Positions 1 to 5,237 of a DNA stretch of 5,237 bases are shown one piece after another. A model generated the notes under the pieces. The model had not been told where the DNA came from. It saw only the letters and a program-made list of their open reading frames with translations, and searched no databases. The position numbers were made by a program, and so were the translations under genes. Numbering within the stretch: position 1 is the first letter of the stretch; each line of letters starts with the position of its first letter. Source of the DNA: a bacterium (GTDB lineage: Bacteria > Pseudomonadota > Gammaproteobacteria > Berkiellales > Berkiellaceae); assembly GCA_009927065.1 (NCBI GenBank), contig RFNU01000052.1, forward strand, positions 1-5,237, written 5' to 3'.

Positions 1-28
1 AAGTAACAGCAATTAATTGCTGTTACTT
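1..28. repeat. Perfect 28-bp palindrome, possible terminator hairpin of a gene to the left
   Basis: The left arm AAGTAACAGCAATT is followed directly by its exact reverse complement. As RNA it would form a 12-bp stem with a UUAA loop. On the + strand the 3' flank is only moderately T-rich (TTGCTCTTTC), so a rho-independent terminator is plausible but not textbook. The A/T ends of the stem would also suit a bidirectional terminator, but the other flank lies outside the window. It sits about 100 bp before the probable fba promoter, which suits the end of an upstream + strand gene. It could instead be a dyad protein-binding site. Confidence 0.5.
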
Positions 29-128
29 GCTCTTTCATATAGAGTATCAAAAAAATGTCAATCAAGGTTATCTTTTTGTATCTATCATACAGCTTATTTA
101 TATGAGAAATGCTTAAAGCTCAATTTTT

Positions 129-158
129 TTGACAGCATTGCATCTAAAACGATAGACT
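129..158 (+). promoter_or_regulatory. Probable sigma70-type promoter of fba
   Basis: A perfect -35 hexamer TTGACA lies at 129-134. After an 18-bp spacer comes TAGACT at 153-158, which matches four of six bases of the -10 consensus. The -35 is preceded by a run of T (124-130), giving an AT-rich upstream element. Transcription would begin near 165 and leave a leader of about 38 nt before the fba start. The strong -35 supports the call; the weak -10 and slightly long spacer limit confidence. Confidence 0.5.
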
Positions 159-202
159 CATTCGAAAGATCGGGATGATTGTTAAATGATAGGATATCAA
201 TT

Positions 203-1240
203 ATGGCGTTAGTTACTTTAAAACAACTGTTGGATATTGCTGCAGAGCGAGAATTTGGCATACCTGCTTTTAATGTCAATAATCTTGAACAAGTACAAGC
301 TATTATGAATGCTGCAGATCAAGTTAATGCCCCTGTTATATTACAGGCGTCAGCAGGTGCGAGGCGTTATGCTGGTTCTTCTTTTTTAAAGGCATTGTTA
401 CATACCGCTGTTTCTACTTATCCCCATCTTCCAGTGTGCTTACATCAAGATCATGGTGCTTCTCCCGCTGTTTGTATGCAATCCATTCAGTTGGGATTTT
501 CTTCTGTTATGATGGATGGATCGTTAAATGAAGATATGAAAACTCCATCTTCATTTGATTACAACATCGCTGTTACACGAGAAGTTGTTCGTGCCGCACA
601 TCCTTGTGGGGTTTCAGTTGAAGGCGAACTCGGGTGTTTGGGATCACTGGAATCTCATCATGCTCAAGAGGAAGATGGTAGTGGAGCGGTAGGTGAGCTA
701 ACAGATGATCAGTTATTAACTAATGTTGAGCAAGCAATAGTGTTTGTTAAAGAAACTCAAGTTGACGCTCTAGCGATTGCTATAGGGACCTCTCATGGAG
801 TGGCCAAATTTACCAAACCACCAGAGTCTGAGCATATCTTGGCATTAGGAAGATTAGCCCAACTTCATCAAGCTTTGCCCAATACCCATTTTGTTATGCA
901 TGGTTCATCCAGTGTTCCTCAAGAGCTACTTCATAAAATCAATCAATATGGTGGGAGCCTGCCTCTGAGTTTTGGTGTTCCTGTGGCTGCAATTCAAAAA
1001 GCAATCACACTAGGTGTTCGTAAAATTAATATCGATACAGATTTGCGCTTGGCTGCAACAGCTGCAATTCGAGCTTACCTTTTTGAGCATCCTGATGCAT
1101 TCGATCCTCGATATTATTTAGCCGAGGCACGTAAAGCTATGCAACAAATTTGTATTCAACGATTTACTCAATTTGGTTGTTGCAATCAGGCTCCAACAAT
1201 AAAAGTTAAGACACTTGAGGAAGTTGCTAAACTTTATTGA
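203..1240 (+). CDS. fba: Class II fructose-bisphosphate aldolase, CbbA type
   Basis: A 345-aa zinc-dependent cytosolic aldolase that interconverts fructose 1,6-bisphosphate with dihydroxyacetone phosphate and glyceraldehyde 3-phosphate in glycolysis and gluconeogenesis (Calvin cycle in autotrophs). Visible landmarks are the N-terminal GIPAFNVNN (19-27), HQDHGAS (81-87) with the expected catalytic Asp83 and zinc ligand His84, VEGELGCLGSLE (139-150) with the metal-site glutamate region, GTSHG (195-199) with zinc ligand His198, HGSSSVP (233-239) with His233, and NIDTD (276-280) for substrate phosphate and hydroxyl binding. All key residues appear intact and the length is normal for the CbbA subgroup. 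ATG 203 is chosen because AGGA at 191-194 stands 8 nt before it and MALVTLKQLLD matches the family start; the in-frame TTG at 179 adds eight residues unlike the family. The 3' end overlaps the convergent EVE gene by 14 bp. Nothing in the window suggests a Calvin-cycle context, so a housekeeping role is inferred. Confidence 0.96.
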   Translation: MALVTLKQLLDIAAEREFGIPAFNVNNLEQVQAIMNAADQVNAPVILQASAGARRYAGSSFLKALLHTAVSTYPHLPVCLHQDHGASPAVCMQSIQLGFSSVMMDGSLNEDMKTPSSFDYNIAVTREVVRAAHPCGVSVEGELGCLGSLESHHAQEEDGSGAVGELTDDQLLTNVEQAIVFVKETQVDALAIAIGTSHGVAKFTKPPESEHILALGRLAQLHQALPNTHFVMHGSSSVPQELLHKINQYGGSLPLSFGVPVAAIQKAITLGVRKINIDTDLRLAATAAIRAYLFEHPDAFDPRYYLAEARKAMQQICIQRFTQFGCCNQAPTIKVKTLEEVAKLY

Positions 1241-1694
1241 GAAGACTTAATGTATGAGCTATGAGATCAAATTGATCTATTGTAAGAGGTATGATTGATA
1301 ATCTATTACCTTGGTTTATTAAAGGACATTGACCTAATGGAAGCTTTTTGATCTCATGCAACGTTAATGGCACATTAAACTGCTCTTTAAACTGAACATC
1401 GATGCTAAGCCATGGTTCTTTAGGGGATCGATGGCCTTGAGCGTAATAAGGCGAGGAAGGATCAAAAGCTGTAGGATCTGGATAATATGCACCAACTATC
1501 TCCATTAACCCATAAATACCAGGAGTTGGGCAGCTGGAGTGATAAAAATAAACGAAATCGCCTTCTTTCATTGTTTTTATAAAATTACGAGCTTGATAGT
1601 TGCGGATACCGTCCCATCGACCTTTTTTTGCTTTAGCAAGATCGATGATGCCGTATTCTTCAGGTTCTGATTTAAATAACCAGTATTTTTTCAT
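1227..1694 (-). CDS. EVE domain-containing protein (THYN1-like, PUA-related fold)
   Basis: A 155-aa single-domain protein, the usual size for bacterial EVE proteins. The family signature spans the whole chain: KKYWLFKSEPEEYGIIDL (2-19), WDGIRNYQARNF (27-38), GDFVYFYHSSC (45-55), PGIYGLMEIVG (58-68), YPDPTAFDPSSPYY (71-84) and GNRLSIIPLT (129-138). EVE domains are related to PUA and YTH folds and are thought to bind modified bases in DNA or RNA; the ligand in housekeeping bacterial members is not settled. No extra nuclease or helicase domain is fused, unlike many defence-associated EVE proteins. ATG 1694 is chosen because AAGGA (+ strand 1702-1706) lies 7 nt upstream and the protein then starts at the family's usual MxxYWLxKSEP. 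Extension to 1787 would run into the divergent neighbour and lacks similarity. The stop codon lies inside the 3' end of fba. Family assignment is firm; biological role is unknown. Confidence 0.95.
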   Translation of the reverse strand: MKKYWLFKSEPEEYGIIDLAKAKKGRWDGIRNYQARNFIKTMKEGDFVYFYHSSCPTPGIYGLMEIVGAYYPDPTAFDPSSPYYAQGHRSPKEPWLSIDVQFKEQFNVPLTLHEIKKLPLGQCPLINQGNRLSIIPLTIDQFDLIAHTLSLLNKV

Positions 1695-1724
1695 GAGTTG
1701 GTCCTTAAGCAAAAATTCATTTAT

Positions 1725-1753
1725 ATTAAATACGTTGACGTATGATAGAGCAA
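1725..1753 (-). promoter_or_regulatory. Possible promoter of the EVE gene
   Basis: Read on the minus strand, TTGCTC (+ strand 1748-1753) is followed after 17 bp by TTTAAT (+ strand 1725-1730), a five-of-six match to TATAAT. The start site would fall near 1718, giving a 24-nt leader before ATG 1694 with a good ribosome site. The -35 matches only three of six bases. The 64-bp gap must hold promoters for both divergent genes unless the rpiA-like gene is transcribed from inside the EVE gene. Confidence 0.35.
1730..1743. promoter_or_regulatory. Short dyad (ATACGT-TG-ACGTAT) in the divergent promoter gap, possible operator
   Basis: Two 6-bp arms in inverted orientation flank a central TG. The dyad almost fills the spacer of the proposed EVE promoter and ends 16 bp before the start of the RpiA-like gene, so a bound protein could affect both divergent genes. 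A dyad of this size can arise by chance in AT-rich DNA, and no regulator was identified. Confidence 0.25.
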
Positions 1754-1758
1754 GTTTT

Positions 1759-2388
1759 ATGGATAAACTTTTAAAATTAGTGTGCAATCATGACACAATT
1801 GGTATTGGTGAAGGTCCTTTTATTAAAAATTTTTTAGACGCATTAGCGTTGACACGAGCAGCACAATTACCTGTTTTAGTGTGTGCATCATCACACTATG
1901 CTCAATATGCGCGCGAGCTTGGTTTTTATGTTCAATCATGGAGAGGTGCGCAACAGTTTGAAATCATGATTGATCATGTTGATTATGTAAGTCATCAAGG
2001 ATTTTATAGTTTTGGATCGGATAACTTAATTAAAGAACGCAATATTGTCAGTTTTTTAGCAAAACGCATGGCGGTTATTGCTGATCGTAAGCATTATGTA
2101 GAAGGACTTGCTCATCATTTCTATGCAGAAGTTATGCCTCAAGCTAGCTCGATTGCTGCACGTGCTTGTTTAAAAATAGATGCTCGCTTAGATTTTATTG
2201 ATAAGTATACTGTAGATAACAATTGGATTATGCAATTACACATCGATCATTTACAAGATTATACGCACATTATTGATCAACTGAATGCGATTCCGGGATT
2301 ATTAGATTATGGATTGAGCACAAAAGTAGCTGATCATGTTTATCTTTATAGTGAAATGAATTTCGAAGAATTATCAATTGTCACTTAA
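1759..2388 (+). CDS. Ribose-5-phosphate isomerase A (RpiA) family protein with altered active site, possible pseudoenzyme
   Basis: A 209-aa protein, slightly shorter than typical RpiA (about 215-220 aa) and colinear with it from end to end. TIGIGEGPFIKNFLDAL (13-29) aligns with the IVGVGTGSTAAHFIDAL-type start, and later segments align at MAVIAD (104-109), AEVMPQASSIAAR (123-135) and LNAIPGLLDYG (175-185) before a final beta strand. True RpiA converts ribose 5-phosphate to ribulose 5-phosphate in the cytosol. Here the phosphate loop GTGST reads GEGPF (17-21), DGADE reads DHVDY (72-76), and KGGG reads SFGS (84-87), so the catalytic lysine is replaced by serine. A glutamate equivalent to the REK glutamate may survive as Glu93. 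The frame is intact, which suggests selection rather than decay. ATG 1759 is chosen for the family-like N-terminus; the ribosome site is weak (AGAG at 1747-1750, 8 nt away). Family membership is fairly sure from the colinear pattern; isomerase activity is doubtful. Confidence 0.8.
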   Translation: MDKLLKLVCNHDTIGIGEGPFIKNFLDALALTRAAQLPVLVCASSHYAQYARELGFYVQSWRGAQQFEIMIDHVDYVSHQGFYSFGSDNLIKERNIVSFLAKRMAVIADRKHYVEGLAHHFYAEVMPQASSIAARACLKIDARLDFIDKYTVDNNWIMQLHIDHLQDYTHIIDQLNAIPGLLDYGLSTKVADHVYLYSEMNFEELSIVT

Positions 2389-2410
2389 TAATCCTATTAT
2401 TATTTTTCGT

Positions 2411-2416
2411 TATAAT
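2411..2416 (+). promoter_or_regulatory. Possible -10 element for the DUF155 gene
   Basis: A perfect TATAAT lies in the 105-bp gap after the RpiA-like gene. No convincing -35 hexamer is found 16-18 bp upstream and there is no TGn extension. If used, it would give a leader of about 70 nt before ATG 2494. AT-rich DNA produces such hexamers by chance, so this is a candidate only. Confidence 0.33.
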
Positions 2417-2493
2417 ATGAGCCAAACCCTTGATTTCCAAAAGAGTATCTTTGATAATCTTAAAGAGCTTATCTTCAAGAATCAAAAAATCAT

Positions 2494-3339
2494 ATGCGAA
2501 ATTGTTCTATTTGTACTGCAGAATCCTATAAAATCGATGATCTTTCTAAGTATTTACGTTCTGAAGGTTATGAACCTAAATTTTATGATGATATTATTCA
2601 CATAGAAAAATACCGTGAGGATGAGGCATGGCCAGTTGGAGACATTTTTATTTTTCCTTACGGATGCTTTGTAACATGGGGGCTAGATGAAGATGAAGAC
2701 GAACAAATAGTTCATCTGGTTTCTAATTTTCAAATCAATCCTACAGTAGCTGCGTTTAAAGATGTGGCATTTTTTGTGATTAGTAATAATCCAGAAGAAG
2801 AACCAGTCATTAATGAAGAAGACGACGAAATCATTTTGCCAATGAACGATCCGTTAGTCAAACTCTCTTTTTCTCACGGATTATCACAGTCAGTTAAATT
2901 AAATTCATTTGAGCAATCAATATCTATTACTATTGACAATACACGCCATCTTCCTCAAGAACTGGCTAAAAAAGGTCGTATACCTCTTTCTAGTATAGAA
3001 ATTGCAAAGTTAATGGGGCATTTGTTTGCGCAGCGTGACGCTATGAATTTAGATAGCGACATCCTAGATACTCCTGAGTTTTTTTGGCGCCGACCAAAAT
3101 ACGAGCCTTACTATTTAATGGCATCAAACTACTTAGATATTCAAGCTCGCGTTGCTATTTTAAATAGAAAGCTTGATCGAGTTCATGAATTATATGATAT
3201 TTTATCTAATGAGCATAAGCATCTTCATTCTACACGATTAGAAGTCGTTGTTATTATTTTGATTATGATAGAGGTATTTTTTACCCTGTTCAGAGAGTGG
3301 GATTTATTAATTGTTTTCTTTTCAAAATTAATTCCTTGA
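2494..3339 (+). CDS. DUF155 / RMD1 family protein with C-terminal membrane anchor
   Basis: A 281-aa protein of the DUF155 (RMD1) family. Eukaryotic relatives are yeast Rmd1 and the mitochondrial inner-membrane protein RMND1, linked to mitochondrial translation; the bacterial role is not known. Landmarks are an N-terminal CxxC-like CSIC (4-7), GDIFIFPYGCFVTWGL (49-64), an acidic stretch (101-112), LSFSHGLSQSVKL (124-136), PEFFWRRPKYEPYY (194-207), a probable amphipathic or coiled helix (212-245), and the family-typical LE followed by a hydrophobic segment VVVIILIMIEVFFTLF (251-266). A short second hydrophobic tail (271-276) follows. No signal peptide is seen, so most of the protein is probably cytoplasmic with a C-terminal anchor in the inner membrane. 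ATG 2494 is the only ATG after the in-frame stop at 2461, but its ribosome site is weak. It stands between an RpiA-like gene and miaB with gaps on both sides, so probably a single-gene unit. Family assignment is confident; function is not. Confidence 0.9.
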   Translation: MRNCSICTAESYKIDDLSKYLRSEGYEPKFYDDIIHIEKYREDEAWPVGDIFIFPYGCFVTWGLDEDEDEQIVHLVSNFQINPTVAAFKDVAFFVISNNPEEEPVINEEDDEIILPMNDPLVKLSFSHGLSQSVKLNSFEQSISITIDNTRHLPQELAKKGRIPLSSIEIAKLMGHLFAQRDAMNLDSDILDTPEFFWRRPKYEPYYLMASNYLDIQARVAILNRKLDRVHELYDILSNEHKHLHSTRLEVVVIILIMIEVFFTLFREWDLLIVFFSKLIP

Positions 3340-3343
3340 TCAT

Positions 3344-3365
3344 CAGAGAGATAGTTTTTTCTCTG
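3344..3365 (+). other. Hairpin after the DUF155 gene, weak terminator candidate
   Basis: CAGAGAGA (3344-3351) pairs with TTTCTCTG (3358-3365) as eight base pairs including one G-U, around a TAGTTT loop. It starts 5 nt after the DUF155 stop codon, where a terminator would be expected. The T run is in the loop and 3' arm, not after the stem (TAAAATC follows), so it lacks the classic rho-independent tail. It may act instead as a 3'-end stabilising structure. Confidence 0.35.
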
Positions 3366-3374
3366 TAAAATCGA

Positions 3375-3380
3375 TACAAT
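3375..3380 (+). promoter_or_regulatory. Possible -10 element for miaB-phoH
   Basis: TACAAT matches five of six bases of the -10 consensus, directly after the hairpin and 32 nt before the miaB start. The -35 position is poor (TAGTTT at 3352-3357 with a 17-bp spacer). The position is sensible for a miaB promoter but the evidence is thin. Confidence 0.3.
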
Positions 3381-3412
3381 GAGCTATTCTTATTTCTAAC
3401 GTCAAAACTTGC

Positions 3413-4837
3413 ATGCTCACTAAATTATTTATCGAGACCTGGGGCTGCCAAATGAACGAGTATGACTCGCAAAAAATGGCGGATCTTTTAGCTAAATCTC
3501 ATAAACTTCAACAAATCAACGATCCTATGCAAGCAGATGTTTTGTTATTAAACACTTGCTCTATTCGTGAAAAAGCTCAAGAGAAAGTTTTTTCTTTACT
3601 GGGTCGATGGAAAGATCTTAAAGAATCGCGGCCTCATGTCATTATTGGAGTTGGTGGATGTGTAGCTAGCCAAGAAGGCGATCAAATCTTTAAAAGGGCT
3701 CCTTTTGTTGACTTTGTTTTTGGACCTCAAACACTTCAACATCTTCCCTTATATGTCAATCAAGTCTTAGCAGGTGTTAAGCATCAAGTTAATATTGATT
3801 TTTTACCCGATGAAAAGTTTGATAACTTACCAGATCCTCGTGCTGAAGGGCCTACATGCTTTGTCACAATCCAAGAAGGATGCTCAAAATATTGTAAATA
3901 CTGTATTGTTCCTTTCACGAGAGGCCAAGAAGTTAATCGATCTTTTAATGATATTATTGCCGAAATTCATGAATTGGCTCAACAAGGTGTTCGAGAGGTT
4001 ACTCTTTTAGGACAAAATGTTAATGCGTATCAAGGTCAGACTCCAACGGGCGAACCTGCTGATCTAGCCAGTTTGATTTTTTACGTATCACATATTCCTG
4101 GGATTGATAGAATACGTTTTACCACATCTCATCCCGTTGAGTTTTCAGATACGCTTGTAGATGCTTATGCACATGTTCCTCAACTGGTGTCACATTTACA
4201 TTTACCGGTCCAAAGTGGTTCAGATCGCACTTTACAAGCTATGGGACGAGGGCATACAATTGCTTCTTATATTGAAAAAATTCAAGATCTTAAAAAGATT
4301 AGACCTGATTTAACATTAACATCTGATTTTATTGTTGCTTATCCTGGAGAGACGGAAGAAGATTTTCAAGAAACACTAAAATTAGTTGATTTGTTAGAAT
4401 TTGATCAATCATTTAGCTTTATTTATTCTCCACGACCAGGTACTTTAGCCGCAGGGTTACCTTGCGATCTGACTTTAGAAGAAAAGAAAAACCGATTAAA
4501 TCGCTTACAAGAAAAACTTGCGCATTTTGCGCTAAAAACTCAGAATAACATGCTGAATAAATCTTTTAGTGTCTTGATCACCGGCCCTTCTAAAATGGGA
4601 AATACTTTTGTTGGTCGTACAGAAAACAATCGTGTTGTTCATGTTGTTGGAGCTCATCAAAAGTTAGTTGGTTGTTTTGTAGATGTGCTTATTACTGAAG
4701 TCATGCCAAACTCATTAAAGGGGCGTTTTCTTAGGCTAAACGATCCTTATCTAGAACAACGCTCTTTTTTAAATGATTTAAATGGAGTTGTCGATGAGCA
4801 AAGATCAGAAGAGTATAAATATGGTGTCGAGTGTTGA
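3413..4837 (+). CDS. miaB: tRNA-2-methylthio-N6-dimethylallyladenosine synthase MiaB
   Basis: A 474-aa radical SAM methylthiotransferase. It converts i6A37 to ms2i6A37 in tRNAs that read codons starting with U, improving decoding accuracy; it acts after the prenyltransferase MiaA, not seen here. The N-terminal methylthiotransferase domain (about 1-130) carries Cys12 (TWGCQMNEYDS), Cys49 (LNTCSIREKAQEKVF) and Cys83 (GVGGCVASQEG), which bind the auxiliary 4Fe-4S cluster. The radical SAM domain carries the CxxxCxxC motif as Cys157, Cys161 and Cys164 (EGCSKYCKYC), followed by LLGQNVNAY and HLPVQSGSD. A C-terminal TRAM domain for tRNA binding (about 374-440) includes GRTENNRVV. Length and cysteine numbering equal those of E. 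coli MiaB, so the enzyme should be active. ATG 3413 gives the family start MxxKLFIxTWGCQMN; no clear Shine-Dalgarno precedes it. The gene overlaps phoH, pointing to one operon and translational coupling. Confidence 0.98.
   Translation: MLTKLFIETWGCQMNEYDSQKMADLLAKSHKLQQINDPMQADVLLLNTCSIREKAQEKVFSLLGRWKDLKESRPHVIIGVGGCVASQEGDQIFKRAPFVDFVFGPQTLQHLPLYVNQVLAGVKHQVNIDFLPDEKFDNLPDPRAEGPTCFVTIQEGCSKYCKYCIVPFTRGQEVNRSFNDIIAEIHELAQQGVREVTLLGQNVNAYQGQTPTGEPADLASLIFYVSHIPGIDRIRFTTSHPVEFSDTLVDAYAHVPQLVSHLHLPVQSGSDRTLQAMGRGHTIASYIEKIQDLKKIRPDLTLTSDFIVAYPGETEEDFQETLKLVDLLEFDQSFSFIYSPRPGTLAAGLPCDLTLEEKKNRLNRLQEKLAHFALKTQNNMLNKSFSVLITGPSKMGNTFVGRTENNRVVHVVGAHQKLVGCFVDVLITEVMPNSLKGRFLRLNDPYLEQRSFLNDLNGVVDEQRSEEYKYGVEC
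4784..4796 (+). promoter_or_regulatory. Ribosome binding site and preferred start of phoH inside miaB
   Basis: GGAG at 4784-4787 stands 6 nt before ATG 4794, within the miaB 3' end. Two other in-frame ATGs compete: 4782, which has no ribosome site, and 4821, which has AAGAG at 4809-4813 with 7 nt spacing. The GGAG core favours 4794. From 4821 the overlap with miaB would shrink from 44 to 17 nt, and the protein start would be closer in length to E. coli YbeZ. Confidence 0.5.
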
Positions 4838-5237
4838 AGTCGTTAAGCTCGATTTATCTTCAGTGTCCAATCATGCTTTACAAGGCATATGTGGTTGTTT
4901 TGATGAAAATTTAAAGTTTATTGAACAAGAATGCAGTGTTGATATTCATCGAAAAGGAAATTGTTTTTTTATTCAAGGTGTCAATCAACAAGTTCAGAAA
5001 GTGACTCAATATATTCAAGCTCTTGCCAGAAAGTCTCATTATCAAGAAATTGATTTGAAGCTTGTACGAGAGTTAGTTCTTAAGGATTCGAGCTCTAAGT
5101 TTTCCACACCAGGATGTATTCCTAGACATGGATCCCAAGAAGAATATATTCAAAAAATCAAAAAAAATACTATTACTTTTGGTATCGGACCTGCTGGCAC
5201 TGGAAAAACCTATTTGGCCGTTGCAGAGGCAGTTACG
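4794..5237 (+). CDS. phoH: PhoH family ATPase (YbeZ), N-terminal part, cut by the right edge
   Basis: The first 148 residues of a PhoH-like P-loop ATPase (full length usually about 330-350 aa), continuing past the window. The N-terminal region (about 14-100) is the PhoH-specific domain with a KH-like character: it has the family's LCGxFDxN-type segment as ICGCFDENLKFIEQ (32-45) and the following VDIHRKGN (49-56). The ATPase core begins with TFGIGPAGTGKTYLAVAEAV, whose Walker A motif GPAGTGKT is at 132-139. The Walker B region lies outside the window. Despite the name, YbeZ-type proteins are tied to RNA metabolism: they are usually encoded beside the endoribonuclease YbeY, which acts in 16S rRNA maturation, and are reported to interact with it. 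The order miaB-phoH is the typical gammaproteobacterial one, so ybeY, corC (ybeX) and lnt are expected to the right. The 5' end overlaps miaB in another frame, suggesting coupled translation. ATG 4821 is an alternative start. Confidence 0.96.
   Translation, partial: MSKDQKSINMVSSVEVVKLDLSSVSNHALQGICGCFDENLKFIEQECSVDIHRKGNCFFIQGVNQQVQKVTQYIQALARKSHYQEIDLKLVRELVLKDSSSKFSTPGCIPRHGSQEEYIQKIKKNTITFGIGPAGTGKTYLAVAEAVT

Noticed and set aside
111..130. GCTTAAAGCT followed by a run of seven T, resembling a rho-independent terminator
   Set aside because: The local stem is only three to five weak base pairs, and the T run merges into the TTGACA -35 hexamer, so an AT-rich promoter upstream element explains it better.
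94..279. Minus-strand open frame of 61 codons across the fba start
   Set aside because: It overlaps the fba promoter and the conserved fba N-terminus, shows no recognisable motif and has no supported start site.
1227..1694. EVE protein as part of a modification-dependent restriction system
   Set aside because: It is a single-domain 155-aa protein without fused nuclease or McrBC-type motor, and no restriction or defence gene is adjacent; the housekeeping EVE subgroup fits better.
1741..1746. TATGAT as a -10 for the RpiA-like gene
   Set aside because: No acceptable -35 lies 16-18 bp upstream, and the transcript would start only about 6 nt before the ATG, leaving no room for the ribosome site.
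1600..1758. Upstream extension of the RpiA-like frame by 53 codons
   Set aside because: The extension runs antisense to the conserved N-terminus of the EVE gene and has no RpiA similarity; family homology starts after ATG 1759.
1695..1787. Upstream extension of the EVE frame by 31 codons
   Set aside because: It crosses the divergent promoter gap and the start of the RpiA-like gene, while ATG 1694 has a good ribosome site and matches the family N-terminus.
2378..2605. Plus-strand open frame of 75 codons across the gap before the DUF155 gene
   Set aside because: It overlaps the conserved N-terminus of the DUF155 protein in another frame and the end of the RpiA-like gene; its low-complexity hydrophobic tail is what AT-rich out-of-frame sequence yields.
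3774..4010. Plus-strand open frame of 78 codons inside miaB
   Set aside because: It lies wholly within the conserved radical SAM region of miaB in another frame.

Overview
The window is AT-rich, gene-dense bacterial chromosome. The MiaB and PhoH proteins are of the gammaproteobacterial type: MiaB has the same length (474 aa) and the same cysteine positions as the E. coli protein as I recall it, and miaB is followed directly by phoH (ybeZ) as in that class. The low GC, compact spacing and mix of genes would suit a Legionellales-like or other AT-rich gammaproteobacterium. That placement is inferred, not proven. No tRNA, rRNA, CRISPR array, insertion sequence or phage gene was seen.

Layout. Positions 1-202 are a leader region with a perfect 28-bp palindrome at the left edge and a probable promoter, leading into fba (203-1240, +), a class II CbbA-type fructose-bisphosphate aldolase. 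A small EVE-domain protein gene (1227-1694, -) converges on fba and overlaps its 3' end by 14 bp. A 64-bp gap separates the EVE gene from a divergently transcribed RpiA-fold gene (1759-2388, +) whose active-site motifs are strongly altered. After a 105-bp gap comes a DUF155/RMD1-family protein with a C-terminal membrane segment (2494-3339, +). After a 73-bp gap comes miaB (3413-4837, +), which overlaps the start of phoH (4794 to the right edge, +, incomplete).

How the genes work together. fba serves the central glycolytic/gluconeogenic trunk. The RpiA-like protein would belong to the pentose phosphate pathway if active, but the sequence argues against ordinary isomerase chemistry. MiaB (tRNA 2-methylthiolation) and PhoH (ATPase of the YbeZ group, commonly beside the RNase YbeY) form an RNA-maturation operon that probably continues past the right edge with ybeY. 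The EVE and DUF155 proteins have no firmly established role in bacteria.

Most of the window is ordinary housekeeping sequence. The point most worth checking is the RpiA-like protein, an intact reading frame in which the phosphate loop, the DGADE motif and the KGGG lysine motif are all replaced.
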